A stretch of DNA of 64,000 bases from Phaeotremella fagi (GCA_001599715.1 BCHU01000010.1:1217536-1281535), one strand, 5' to 3'. Positions 45,150 to 56,342 are shown, numbered from the stretch's first letter. Translations and numbers: made by a program. Notes: generated by a model from the sequence alone, not told the origin.

Positions 45150-47532
45150 TTACAGATCGTTTTGATACAGCCCCGCAGGTAGATCGAACCAACTATGTAA
45201 ATCACCTAGCAGAGGTTGAACAGCCCAAGCAGGTAGATGCGATAGATTGACATCAGGTGGAGAGACATGCGGTGTAGCTTCAGAATTATTCACTCCAACT
45301 GCGTTATACGCCGTTCGTCGTAGATCAAGTAAAACGTGGATTGCTTCTGGTAGATTGGGATTCAGTTCTGGGTCGTAATTCGTACTGTTGAGCCATTTTC
45401 TTTTAGCTCTTTCGAGTAGTTTCGTGTATTGAGCTAAAGTTAGTAGGGTTGGTATAGACTACTCACTAGCTAGTGTCCAATATTGAGATTGTTCTTTCAA
45501 GGCTGATACTATGGTATCGAAATCGTCGTCTGGTTGGGATTGGTGTCGAAGGAAAGCGTTCACTAATGTTAGCTTGTCCTTGAGCGTCACCTACCAAATA
45601 ACACCCTGGCAGCCACCCAACAACTCCAGATGAAAAGAGGTGAACTGGAGGAGATAAATCCCAGACCTCTTGCAGTGGTAGTGAGTTGAACTACGGCTCG
45701 GGCAGAGTTCATACAAATACCACCAAAAGGTTCTAGAGGAACTCCATTGGATAAAGCAGGGTAGGCGTAGTAGGCGTTGAGTTTCAAAAGGGTTCTGATG
45801 TCAGTGCAGGAGTGAAGCCAACTTACGCATAATGTATTCCTTGCTAATTGTCAGTCAAAGTTCGTTTACTTTACTCACAATCATCAAAGTCAAGGAGGTT
45901 TGTTCACCATCCTTTATGCCCAAGGACGCAAACCACCTCGTCGCCGCCGTTGTCAACGTCATGGTCATGTCTTTTCTGGCTTCGATCTCTCGACCATCCG
46001 TGGCTTCTATAACTCGAGAGTGTAACGTATGAGCACGACCTAGAAGATCAAGTGCTTCTACCAAATAAGCAAAAGGAGATAGCGACATTGGATCAGGGAT
46101 TATGTCTCGATGTAAAACTGGTTTAAACGCTGGTGCATAGTACCATTCCTGACGTAAGCTACATCCCACTCCAAACTCACCGGTCGACTCCATAACGCAT
46201 CAGAACAAGGTAACCTCCTTTTAATTTCAAAATCTGGCAAAGCGAAATCCCAACCTGTTGATACGCAAGCATACCTGTCAAGACTAAAGATCAACCAAAA
46301 CAACCTCCGTCTTGCTTCGTCTTCTTGCCAGTTGGCTGCAGGTGGGATGATTGACATTCGACTGAGTGGTGGTGCAGGAGCTCTACTTGATGCGTTGTAA
46401 GAGGATAAATCTTCTTCTACCACCAGGCCGAGATGAACAGCGGAGCGGGTCAAGAGAGCCAAGATACCCCAGGACGATGGTCCTTGATCTGAACCGATAA
46501 GATCGAGAGCTAGCAAAGCTAGTGCCTGTATTGACGGGATGGATGTTGATTCGATAGCATGTGACAAGACGTGTTGTTTGGCTGCAGCTCGATATTGTTG
46601 CTTCGAAATGGCCAATCGTGGATCATTCGAGAGCCGCAGCGATACGACAACAATAGCGTATACCACAATTGACCAGGGTGCAGTGAACATGGGTACGGTT
46701 GGTGAGAGTATAGGTGCCCAAGGGTGTATATGAAGAAAGAAGAGGTTGATGAGATCACGGACAATATCGTCAGATGGTAATACGTTTGGATCTCTGAAAG
46801 ATGTCGACGAGATGGCTCCTGGAGACGCATTCGTTCCAAAGGATCCAAGGTCGATTGGTCCATTGGAACCAGGTAAATCGGGTATGGAATTGAATGACAA
46901 GGTGGTGTTTAAATTTGCGTTGGGGGTTGTGTTGACGGGTAGTACAGTGCTTGCTTGCCAGTTGGTAACTTGTGATAATCGAGCTTCTTGATCCATCAAT
47001 CTAGATTCATAGTTTTGGACTCGTTCCTCGAGGTTTTCTAAAATCAGCAAAGCCATGTCATAAACCTACCCAGCCTTTTCATCATATCGACTCCTGTACC
47101 TGCACGAAGACCAGGCTTGAGTTTTACAGGGTACACGCAGTCTCCAGGATTTCTGTTGTTAGTTGAGTCATGTTGGAACTCACTTTGAACAGTTTTCACA
47201 GGTAGGTTTTTTACTATCACACTCTGATATCAGCGAAATCTCTCTCCAGAACCTACTTATTTTACGCGAACGACATGGGGTACAAGTTATAGCCAAAGGA
47301 CGATTACTGATTGATCAGTCAATTTCATCATCAAAACTCACTCGTGGTCATCACCTTCTGAACTCTCTCGCAGACTACCTGTACGTTGACGTTTTGGTGG
47401 AGGTGAGAACTCTTCCTTGTGATAACCTTTCAAAGATGATGGTGGTGGGGGAGGAGGAGGATCACCCCAGCGTAACGAGAAATCTGTCGATTCCAGAGGG
47501 GACACATAGGAAAAATCTTTTCGATCCGGCAT
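45150..47532 (-). CDS. Zn(II)2Cys6 transcription factor
   Basis: Fungal zinc-cluster regulator. The N-terminal tail (start MPDRKDFSYVSPLESTDFSL) is proline-rich. Short exons assemble the DNA-binding domain: LAITCTPCRSRKIK, then CDSKKPTCENCSK and RNPGDCVYP, a complete C-x2-C-x6-C-x6-C-x2-C-x7-C cluster. A coiled-coil dimerisation helix (ENLEERVQNYESRLMDQEAR) follows the linker. The middle homology region contains FFLHIHPWAPILSP, LALLALDLIGSDQGPSSWGI and LFWLIFSLDRYACVSTGWDF. It ends LFDLPAGLYQNDL-like (SWFDLPAGLYQNDL). It is divergent from the 2OG oxygenase with a CGGTCCG site between them. Its paired-cluster-plus-coiled-coil form is suited to bind inverted CGG repeats. Confidence 0.87.
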
Positions 47533-48043
47533 ATCTATGTAGCTGTAGCTCAATGGTTCGATGGAGGATGTAGCTGCGGGGAGTAGTGTTCTACCTGTGG
47601 GTCCTGTGGGGCAATGACGGACGCCCGGTAAGGATACAGTAGGTGATTTGAGGAAATATCAAGTTTTAAGAGAAAAAGATGGATTTGAGAACAAAGAGGA
47701 AGAAAGATGTTCCGATGGTTCAGGTTAAGCCTAAGTAGGTGTGGCGAGAAGTAGCTGGTAGAGGGTTCTCACTCAATCGGTTTTATAGGCTTAGACATGA
47801 AATGTCATGCCTGGTGCATAATAGCATAATAGAGCATAATAAGAACTATGTCTGTCACCCCACCCTGTAGGCTGAAAATAACTACGTACTATCCACATGG
47901 ATATAGCTGTATATACAACTCGCTGACCGCTCGGTCCGGGCAGCCACCGTCGACCGAAAGGTCATGTGGTTGACTTGAAATTGATTAGTTAGGTAAGGTG
48001 ATGAATGCGCAGCAGTTGATCATGTCAATCATCAATCGACATC
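47533..48043. promoter_or_regulatory. divergent regulator-oxygenase promoter
   Basis: About 510 bases with a CGGTCCG site at 47932-47938, 106 bp before the oxygenase start. Short repeats of GCATAATA occur near 47816-47840. No gene is supported. Confidence 0.45.
47932..47938. promoter_or_regulatory. CGG-N-CCG site upstream of 2OG oxygenase
   Basis: CGGTCCG, between the divergent zinc-cluster regulator and the oxygenase. It could serve autoregulation of the regulator. Confidence 0.45.
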
Positions 48044-49123
48044 ATGTCCCACCTCACGACTCATCACACTTTGCCCCCCTTCCCAGATGATATCAAAACA
48101 GCTCCCTTGGTATCGATCCAATTAGCCAAACTTGAAGCAGGCGATCAAAATGAATCCAAAGCGTTCTACGATGCAGCCAAGAAGCTTGGTTTCTTCTATC
48201 TCGATATGAACGGTTCTGCACTGGGTGAACAGATGGTGATAGAAGCGGAAGCTTTGCAAAAAGTTCAATCGAGTTTGTTTCAACGACCGAAAGAGGAGAA
48301 AGATGCCTTTGGTAGAGATCAGGTTGATCAATTTTATGCCTATCGATTCACGGCTCTAGATGAGGTGGATGCTGATGGTACCCCACGAAGAAACGAGAGT
48401 TACAATGTAGGTAGAAAGTTTGTACCGAGCTGAGTTTAGATACGCAAAGACGATATCGTAGGGAATTGTGAGAGACTCCCCTGCCACCCGATGATTCTCG
48501 AGAACCAGGAGTTACTACACTCTTATGTTCAACATTGTCGACAAGCTATCGATTTGATGATCAACTTTTTAGAGATTAATCTGAAGCTGCCCCAGGGTAC
48601 ACTAGCCAAACTCCATCGTATAGATGCACGTTCTGGTGACCATGTTCGTTTCAATCAAGCAGGTATTCAACCTTTTACAGAGAAACAGGCATTGGCGGGA
48701 GAACATACCGATTTTGGAACCTTGACCATTCTGTTCAATTGGTTAGGTGGACTTCAAATTCGGATCCCAGACACGACGGAATGGGTTTATGTCAAACCTA
48801 TCCCTGGTTCAGCTGTGGTCAACCTTGGTGATGCACTGGTGAAATTCACTTCTGGTATCCTGCGTTCCAACATCCATCGCGTCGTTCCCCCACCAAGTTC
48901 TCAGGGTGATCGTGTACGAAACAGTCTTGTCTACTTTTCTAGACCAGAGGATGATGTGGTTCTACGTCGGCTCAAAGGCGGTTTGATTGATGCTCAGCCT
49001 AACAAGGACGAAGTGGAGGAGATGACAAGCGCTGAATGGATCTTGCGTCGTTCCGTTGGTGATTTAAAGGGAGTCTATACTCATGCAGGGGGTTTGGAGC
49101 ATAGACCTTTTGTGTATTCGTAG
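48044..49123 (+). CDS. 2-oxoglutarate/Fe(II)-dependent dioxygenase (isopenicillin N synthase-like)
   Basis: Non-haem iron oxygenase with the DIOX_N plus 2OG-FeII_Oxy layout. Exon 1 runs to ESYN and exon 2 starts IRKDDIVGNCERLPCHPMI. The 33-nt intron is 48407-48439. The N-terminal part has FYDAAKKLGFFYLDMNGSAL. The iron ligands are seen in LAGEHTDFGTLTILFNWLGG (HxD) and GILRSNIHRVVPPP (His). The 2-oxoglutarate-binding arginine is in VRNSLVYFSRP. There is no signal peptide. Substrates in this family range from amino acid derivatives to small aromatics, so the role is open. It is divergent from the zinc-cluster regulator. Confidence 0.9.
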
Positions 49124-49278
49124 TATGGCAGCGATAGTGTCGTAGTAGCGTTACATGTATAGTTTTCAGTTGGGTTGCCGCACAGACTGCGCCACGAACC
49201 ACTACGTCACCAAGATTTTCCCATCCATAAAAATTTCGAATCTATTCACCTCTAGTCTAATCAGTAACACCATCACCT

Positions 49279-50833
49279 ATGCCTCTACCAGTCTCATCAT
49301 CAAGACCACTCTCCCCCTCACCACCTCGGGAAAACAGACATACAGCGTCGCGACCACCGTCGTTGCTGTTTGGAGCGCCTCCATTGGGTATCGTCGCTCC
49401 ATCAACCTCGTTTTCTCTTTCTGGGCTACCACCTACCCCTTCAGCTAATTTAGATGTCAATGGGAGTTTCATGAATGGAAACGGTTCTCACAATGCAGGC
49501 AGTGATCCGGTTGTTGCAGCAGACCAAGGTGTACAAGGGGAATTTGTCAGAACTTTGTCCCCCAGATTGATCAACAGGTGAGTTGTGACATCTTCATCAC
49601 TAAACATGCAGTGATTCAGAATCATCTTCAATGTCATCGTCTCCACCGCTAGGTGCGACATCTCTACTTGCTGCTCTTGCCAGTGCTTCTGGGTCAAAAA
49701 TTTCAGCGGGAAATTCGACCTCGACAACTCTACCAGAACCGTCGTCTACCAGCAAAAAGCAACCGTCATCTATACGTAGCCCCCAATTGGCCTCAACCCC
49801 CTCTGGTTCCACATCCAAAATTCCACGTCTGCATCAACCTACCGTCGTTCGCTCCACATCAGGGAGGGGATTGGCATTTTTACCCCCTCCAGCTACAATC
49901 TCACCCATAAGTTCAAACACATCATCACGTCGATCTACTCTTACCAAGACACACGCCGATGAAGCGTCCAACCGCCTGACTCACAATCGAAGTACAAGTT
50001 TAACGTCAAAGAGCGTGAGCACTGGATTTACTGCGCGTAGAACATCCAGTCACGGTGAAATGAGACTGGCGCCTGCTCCACTTCAGGCCAACACCCCTAA
50101 ATTACTGTCGCCAATCGATACCATCTTGAAATCGACTCACGACGAACTTGACAACGCAGATCATTTGACTACAGACGAGGAGTCGGAATCAGAGTCCTAC
50201 GAAGGGAAAGTTGCTACACCTATTACTATCAAATCATTCCGTTCTGCACCGCCGAGTCCAGTTCTACCGATCGATGTCGGTTCCGTGGAAGTCCATTACG
50301 GTGCAATTCATAATGATGAAGCAATCGAGGACAGGAAGAACCCCTCAGATCCTCAAGAGAATGAACGCAGAGACACGTTTGGCCAAGGCAGCAAACCTCA
50401 TCGATCGGACCTAAAATTCATCTCTCCAAACGACGCTAATCTTTTCCCAGCTCATGAACTGGCGATTGCAAGGGGCAAAGAGGACGCTTCATCAGTGAGT
50501 ACTCTACGAGTGCTATTCCAACTGTCTCAGATCGAAATACCCACGTCCAATCCATCTGTACCTTATCGAGTTAGATCCAAGTCCAAGTCCAAAATACATT
50601 CGAACCACCATTCAATTCTAACACCAGATCTCGATGCCAACTCCCTATCGCTCACAGTGTTTGCGGGGATTACCCGACCTCAAGACGGACCCTTCCCCGT
50701 AGCCGCCCCCCATTTAGAACTCTATCTCGTTTGGCCTGACACTGCATCGCCGTTGTATGCAACGCAGTGGTTTACGTGGGTACCAGGACGAAAATATATA
50801 CCGTCATGGGGAATCCGTTTGCGGTGGCGTTGA
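49279..50833 (+). CDS. low-complexity serine/proline-rich protein
   Basis: Two or three exons. A 34-nt intron (49578-49611) joins TLSPRLIN to SDSESSSMSSSPPLGATS in frame. A further 36-nt frame-neutral intron may lie inside the KEDASS-IEIPTSNPSVPYRV stretch. The protein, near 500 residues, is dominated by serine, proline and threonine with basic runs (SRPLSPSPPRENRHTASRPP, RVRSKSKSKIHSNHHS) and an acidic patch (TTDEESESESYEG). The ordered-looking C-terminus reads APHLELYLVWPDTASPLYAT and ends SWGIRLRWR. It is likely disordered and phosphorylated. No domain is recognised, and a role as a signalling or cell-wall-linked protein is only a guess. Confidence 0.6.
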
Positions 50834-51608
50834 ATGTTAGGCGCGGTGGTTGAGGTTTTTGAATCGTTGTATTAGAATATTCATTATGGAATGCTGTGAA
50901 ACTTTCATTTAAAAATTTCCCAATAAAACGCCATCCAGTTATTCTATTGCTTTACCTCGCTTCCGCGAGACACCCATAGAACTAACCCGTGTCAATTGTA
51001 ATTTACACGGAGTAACTCAATGACGAGAAAAGTTTAAAATTGAGTCGGATTCTTTGGCCCTAAGGTGTGGCGCCCGTTCAATTGAATTGGTTTTCAATTG
51101 TTCTGCACATAGTTTCAATTGAGAAGTTTGACCCTTGCCGTTATTTCTGACGAGACAAGTTAGAGCGAAAAGTGAAAGAAATATCAGGATGCATCAGGAT
51201 GTAAACTCGTCGAACCACGATAGCAGGGATTTTTCGACAACATGCAAAGTCACCGATTCTGGCAACTTGAAATTGACTTTTTACTGACTTGATATTATTT
51301 CAATGTCATAGCTTCCTGAAAAATGAAAAGAACGATAATTACTCGCAGTGTCTATTTAACAATAAATCAATGAGGAGATTCAATACATACACCTAGCAAC
51401 GATGTCAAATCAATGAAGATTCCGATTCAAGAAAATATCAGCGTCATCTCGAAGGGCCATGGTCAAACAAAGTGTGGTTAATTCAGAGTTGGAATCAGTG
51501 GACTATGTGGTAGATATATAGGATAGATGGTGGGTCTCATCTACGTCTCCCACACTTTTCCAAATCCCAACTCTCGACTCCAAATTCCCAACTCCCAACT
51601 CCCACACA
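50834..51608. other. AT-rich intergenic region with CAATTG cluster
   Basis: About 775 bases without a supported gene. Four CAATTG palindromes occur between 50993 and 51121. The stretch just before 51609 is repeated CCAACTC/CCAAATTCC text at the 5' leader of the secreted protein. Confidence 0.45.
50993..51121. repeat. cluster of four CAATTG palindromes
   Basis: CAATTG occurs at 50993, 51079, 51095 and 51116; the last three are 16 and 21 bp apart. They may be E-box-like (CANNTG) binding sites, though the region is AT-rich and chance copies are likely. Confidence 0.35.
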
Positions 51609-52794
51609 ATGCGGCTGGACCCTCTGTTCTTCTTTTTCCTGCTTGCTGGTCAAGTAAGCGCCAACAACGTCTTTACTGCTTGTTTGAACAGTAACGATAT
51701 CACTGGTGGTCTTATAGGTTCTGTCCTCAACATTGTGGGTACACTCTTGACGGTGAATTCCAACACTGGTTGTGCGGTAAGTCCCGATCACGATTCAGTG
51801 CTGATGTCAGACCTATTGCCAATCTCAAACGAATCCTACATACAGTTATAGTTACTACAATCCGGGGCTGCTCTCCTTGATAGTCAACTCTTGTGTCTGC
51901 TCAAACACTCCTCCTCCTGCGGCCGACGTTTTGGCCTCTATGGATAGTGCTGGTTTAGCTTGTCCCAACTCCGCCGTCACCCTCCCAGGTGTGGGTACTG
52001 TCTTGGGTGTTTCTTCGTTTACAGTGAGTCTTTTCTTAATGACATTACTGACTCCAGGCCACGGCGTTGAACATCCCTCAAACTTTCGTTGGTTGCAGAA
52101 CTGGAGTAACTATCACCACCCAAACCTTCAACAACGCAAATGTTGCTTCTGTCGCAGCGTGCTTTGCAGCTTGCCCCACAGCTAATGCTATTGCTGCAAC
52201 TCCTAAAGTTGGAGGTACTTGGAGTTGCATCTGCGGTGCTGCGTACACTGGTGGAACGGTAGCAAATTGTGGTCAAGGTGTTGCCGATTTATACGGTGCG
52301 ATATCGCCTGTTGGTTCCATGATGCCACGAAGAAAGAGACAACAGGGGCCATTGTCCGGAGACGAAAAGTACTGTCCCAAGGGTTACAAACCTTGTTCAC
52401 TGACAGGTGATGAGAACGCGTTTGAGGTAGGTCAGATTGTCGAATTATGCTGACGTCAAGTGTATCGATCCTCTCACAGAGCTAGGTAAGAATTTACGTT
52501 GACCCCGCTGACCGTAGAATCATGTGGTGGTTGTGTCACTTCAACATACAAATCATTGAACTCGACGCATGCCGCAGGAAAAGAGTAAGTCGGGTAGCGT
52601 ACTAGTTTCTTACACCCAGTTGTACGTCGATTCCTGGTGTATCGATGGGAGGCGTCACTTGCACGGCAGGCTCGTGTGAAGTGCTGTCATGTCAGAAAGG
52701 CTGGGCCTTGAGAAATGGTACTTGTATCAATGTTGGTCGTAAAGCACGATCTGTGGACATTTCGGCGGCATTTCGTATGCCCCTACTAGGGTAG
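51609..52794 (+). CDS. secreted CPL1-like cysteine-rich protein
   Basis: Secreted protein of the tremellomycete CPL1-like domain family; in Cryptococcus neoformans, Cpl1 is a secreted factor linked to capsule and host response. The signal peptide is MRLDPLFFFFLLAGQVSA. Splicing uses introns of 51777-51810 (34 nt), then after VSSFT, then 52427-52460 (34 nt), 52486-52517 (32 nt) and one more. Between the second and third of the 32-34-nt introns is a 25-nt exon encoding CIDPLTEL. The N-terminal domain is cysteine-rich (SLIVNSCVCSNTPPPAADVL; CFAACPTANAIAATPKV; SCICGAAYTGG). The C-terminal CPL1-like domain runs EKYCPKGYKPCSLTGDENAF, then ESCGGCVTSTYKSLNSTHAA, DCTSIPGVSMGGVTCTAGSC and CQKGWALRNGTCIN. 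A dibasic MPRRKRQQ site between the two halves could be a Kex2 cleavage site. Confidence 0.85.
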
Positions 52795-52851
52795 GTACCC
52801 ACTTGTAGCGATCCAAAAATGCATAGATAGATACAAATCCCTTGTTGTTCC

Positions 52852-54140
52852 CTACTTTTGTTCAGCGACTTGAGTGATAAGACCTTTGCCTTCAAGAGCG
52901 GAAATAACGTTCTGCAGTTAGCGGTGACGTTTGCTAAGGACTTACGTTCAACACGAGCATTTCCATACCGTAACGTGACTCGAGAGTGTGTGTTCCGACG
53001 TGTGGGAGGATGGAAATTTTTGGGTTCTTGCGAAGTCTCTCATCGATTTCGGGCCTGACGTTAGTCTTGCCTTGTCATTTACCTACTCGTTGGGGAAGAC
53101 GTCGAGACCGGCAGAGTAAAGCTGTTGTCAGTTCAGTTCAAATTTAGACCCACCTTGCCACTTTCAAGAGCAACCAAAAGAGCCTCTTGATCGATAACAC
53201 CACCTCGAGCAGTGTTGATCAAAACGGAGCCATCCTTCATCTTGTTGAATTGGGCAGTACCGAAACCGTTGAGTGTGTTGGCGTTCAATGGCATGTGGAG
53301 AGAAACGACGTCGGCTTCAGCAAGTAATTCATCCAAAGATGAACAGTATTTGGCTGGGAAGTCTGGGGCTGGAGAAACAGGCTTTCTGTTGTAGTAGATG
53401 ATCTTCATGTCGAGAGCAATGGCACGACGGGCAAGGGCCTTGAAGTTAGTTGCTGTCACAAAAGTTCGACTCACAGATCCGATACCACCCATACCAACGA
53501 TACCCAAAACACGTCCTTCGGGGTCGTGGGCGAGAGGACAGTCTTGGAGCCATTTACCTGACATTAGCAGAGGTCATCAACTGTCTCCCACCTTGTCTAG
53601 CACTGATTTCAGCTTGAGAGAATTGTCTGAGAGCACCAATAAGCAAGTACAAAGCAGTGGTAGCAGTTCCGTGATCGACAGCTTGAGGAGTGTGTGAAAC
53701 GGAAATACCTAAAGCATCAGCGATGCCTTTGGTTTACAACGTACCCAAATCTTGAGCTGCGTGAACATCGACTGGGTCGTAACCGGCACCTACTATTAGT
53801 TTTGTCATGGCTTAAACCCACCATGCCAGCAAATGTACTTAATCGTCTTGGGGAGTTGAGAAAGGAGATCTCTATCCCATTTACCGACTTTGCAACCGTT
53901 GGTAGCGTAGATAGCAACGGCGTCAGTGTAGTTCTTGTTGACATCAGCCAAGAAGGCTTCTTTTGAGGAAACATCTGGTGAGACGACTTTAGCCTTGGTT
54001 TGACCAAACTCTGCGAGCTCCCTGTTAGGTTAGTGAAAGTCACAGGTGGATATTTACTTTGTAGCCCAAAGAACTTGACCAGCGATAATGACCTGAAAGT
54101 CAGCGACGTCACCATTAGCACCTACAGTTGGGAGAGACAT
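52852..54140 (-). CDS. D-isomer 2-hydroxyacid dehydrogenase (glyoxylate/hydroxypyruvate reductase-like)
   Basis: NAD(P)H-dependent reductase of the D-2-hydroxyacid dehydrogenase family; yeast Gor1 is a relative that reduces glyoxylate. The start at 54140 gives MSLPTVGANGDVADFQVIIA. The substrate domain includes IKYICWHGAGYDPVDVHAA and ISVSHTPQAVDHGTATTALY. The nucleotide motif is VLGIVGMGGIGS (GxGxxG). Catalytic residues are the Arg of LINTARGGVIDQEALL, the Glu of GLDVFPNEPEIDERL and the His of ISILPHVGTHTLESRYGMEM. It ends NVISALEGKGLITQVAEQK. Introns are numerous. It is divergent from the M20 amidohydrolase with palindromic sites between, and its stop is 57 bp from that of the secreted CPL1-like protein. 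Confidence 0.9.
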
Positions 54141-54264
54141 TTTTGATTGCTTTTATGAAAAGGTTATTAGAAGATGTGAATAGGTGAGCGTTAAGAGCAA
54201 AGGTGACTTGAAAGGTAGGATGTTGGGAAAAAAGGAAATAGAGTAGGGGAAGTCGGATTGGCAG

Positions 54265-54282
54265 CCACCGGTGGTCCGGACC
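54265..54282. promoter_or_regulatory. two overlapping perfect 10-bp palindromes
   Basis: CCACCGGTGG (54265-54274) and GGTCCGGACC (54273-54282) overlap by two bases. The second overlaps the CGGACCG site at 54277-54283. Zinc-cluster-type sites stacked between divergent starts (54140 and 54437). Confidence 0.5.
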
Positions 54283-54283
54283 G
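54277..54283. promoter_or_regulatory. CGG-N-CCG site, hydroxyacid dehydrogenase/M20 promoter
   Basis: CGGACCG, 137 bp from the dehydrogenase start and about 155 bp from the M20 start; identical to the sites in the LRA and GH105 promoters. Confidence 0.45.
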
Positions 54284-54436
54284 AGCAACGGTCAATGGCG
54301 GTTACGTCAAGCCCTGCATGCCTAAATATGTACTGGAAATCAGTGCAAGGTGCCTAACCTGCTTCGTTATCAACGTCGCTTTGGGGCCTCAAATGTCGTT
54401 ATCTTTGGACAGTCACCTACTGAATCTTCATTCATC

Positions 54437-56280
54437 ATGGTAGGGTGTTTATCCATATTCCGTCGTAAAAGTCCCGCGGCTTCAGTGACTTTGACCTCGA
54501 CCTTGAACTCGACTTCGGTCTCCATGGGCACCGTTACTCCACAATCCAGACTCAAATCTTTCAACGAACCTGAACTGTGCTGCCACCAAGACCATTCCGC
54601 TTACGACAATCTCCCTCCATACACGTTGACTCACGGGACGGGACCTCAGAATAAAGAGGTAAGCGTGAGAGAGAATGTGACTGACTGGATAGGCTGCTCA
54701 AACTGTTCGCGAAACGATCTTTGCCATCAGTGCCCCTCTCAAGGAGATCAGCTTGTACCTTAGTGACAACCCAGAAGTTGGCTACGAAGAGTTCAAAGCT
54801 CATGCCAAAGCCAAAGCCTACCTTGAGTCCCAAGGATTCGAGGTGACGGGGTATGATGGCCTGCCCACTGCTTTTAGAGCAAGCTACACACATGGCAAAG
54901 GCGGTCGAGTTTTCGGTCTCAACAGCGAGTTTGACGCTCTCCCCAGAATAGGTAGGTAAGATAAAAGCCGTAGCTAATCTCAGGACACGCCTGTGGTCAC
55001 AACCTCATCTGTGTGATTGGTATCGCGTCTCTAATAGGAATGCGTTCTGCAATGCAGAAACACAACATTGACGGGACTGTGGTGTTGATCGGAACCCCAG
55101 GTGGGTAGGTGGGCGTCCATTGCTGACCTTTTAGCTGAGGAAGGAGGTGAAGGCAAGATTAAGCTGTTAAAAGCTGGAGCATGTAAGAGCCAAAATGACA
55201 TCACTGACGATAGATGACGATTTGGATGTTTGTATGATGGTAAGGCCTTTCTTGAACTCGCTGACTCTAGGCCCATCCCGATTCTCAACCTGTAAATCAA
55301 CACAGTGTTCTACCTTCTCTTGCAATTCAAAGTATTTGGGTGGACTTTACCGGTGTGGCTGCTCAGGCATCGGCACAACCTTGGGAGGTGAGTAGTTCAA
55401 TGGCTCTCTTCTGACTTTAGGGCGTGAACGCATTGGACGCCGTGCACATGGCCTATGGTGCCATTTCATCCATGAGACAGCAACTTCATCCAACGGATCG
55501 GTAGGTGGTGCAGTGGATACTGCTGACGTCAGTGTTCATGGAATCATCACCAATGGTGGTGCTGCAGCAAATGGTAAATCGTTGTTAAACCAGACTGACC
55601 CCAGTGATCCCCGATTTAGCTTCGATGAAATACTACATCAGAGCACCTTCTGCTGCAGCAGTCGTGGCTTTGAGAAAAAAGATCATACCATGCTTTGAGT
55701 GGGTACTATGTCATTCACCGCTGACGACAGAGCTGCCGCCTTGGCCACTGGTTGTAAAGTTAAAATAACCACTGACGATCTTTGCTTTGATCAAAGAAAC
55801 GTCCAACCCTTAGCTGTAAGTGGAGACTAAAACTCCGCCTGATCTTTTAGGAAGAATACGCAGCTTGCGTTGGAGACATTTTCGGTACCAAGACGTATAT
55901 CAACGTCAAAGCCGACTCTGGGGGAGTGTCGGGAGGTTTGGCTTCGACAGATTTCGGCAACGTTACCTATGCACTTCCTTCGTAAGTCCAATGATAACGC
56001 TGCTGACTCCAGGTGTCATACCAATTTTGGTATACCCACAATCAACGGTCGAGCGAATCACACGTTCGAGTTTGTGGAAGCAGCTCGTTCAGACAAAGCT
56101 CATGAAGAGGCTTGGAGAGCTGCCACTGGTTTGGCTTGCGTTGGAATAAGGGTTTTGGAAGATGGTGCTTGGGTTAAAAATGTAAGCAGACTGTGAGGTT
56201 TGGACTGACTCTAGGCAAAATCTTGGTGGGAGGAAGATCACAAGGATGATCCACCGGTTGATGAACTTCACAAGGCTTAG
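54437..56280 (+). CDS. M20-family amidohydrolase/peptidase
   Basis: Zinc-dependent amidohydrolase of the M20 (M20D) family; relatives cleave N-acyl amino acids, hippurate-type amides or dipeptides. The start at 54437 gives MVGCLSIFRRKSPAASVTLT; an internal methionine (MGTVTPQSRLKSFNEPELCC) is an alternative. After an intron come AAQTVRETIFAISAPLKEIS and LSDNPEVGYEEFKAHAKAKA. Metal and catalytic residues are GLNSEFDALPRIG-HACGHNL and GTPAEEGGEGKIKLLKAGA, then MMAHPDSQPVNQHS. The lid/dimer domain is SIWVDFTGVAAQASAQPWEG and MRQQLHPTDR; the C-terminal part has GGVSGGLASTDFGNVTYALP. It ends DDPPVDELHKA. It starts a run of amide, nitrile and amine-related genes and its stop is 62 bp from that of the convergent esterase. 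Confidence 0.85.
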
Positions 56281-56342
56281 TTGAGTGTATGAGTGTATGC
56301 GTCTGGGTTGTAATGCAGAAGTGTTTCAAATGATAGCATCAT

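Noticed and set aside
47530..47575. tRNA-like string (GTAGCTCAATGGTTCGA)
   Set aside because: No cloverleaf or acceptor stem can be formed around it, and it lies at the 5' end of the zinc-cluster regulator gene. The similarity to D-loop and T-loop text is chance.
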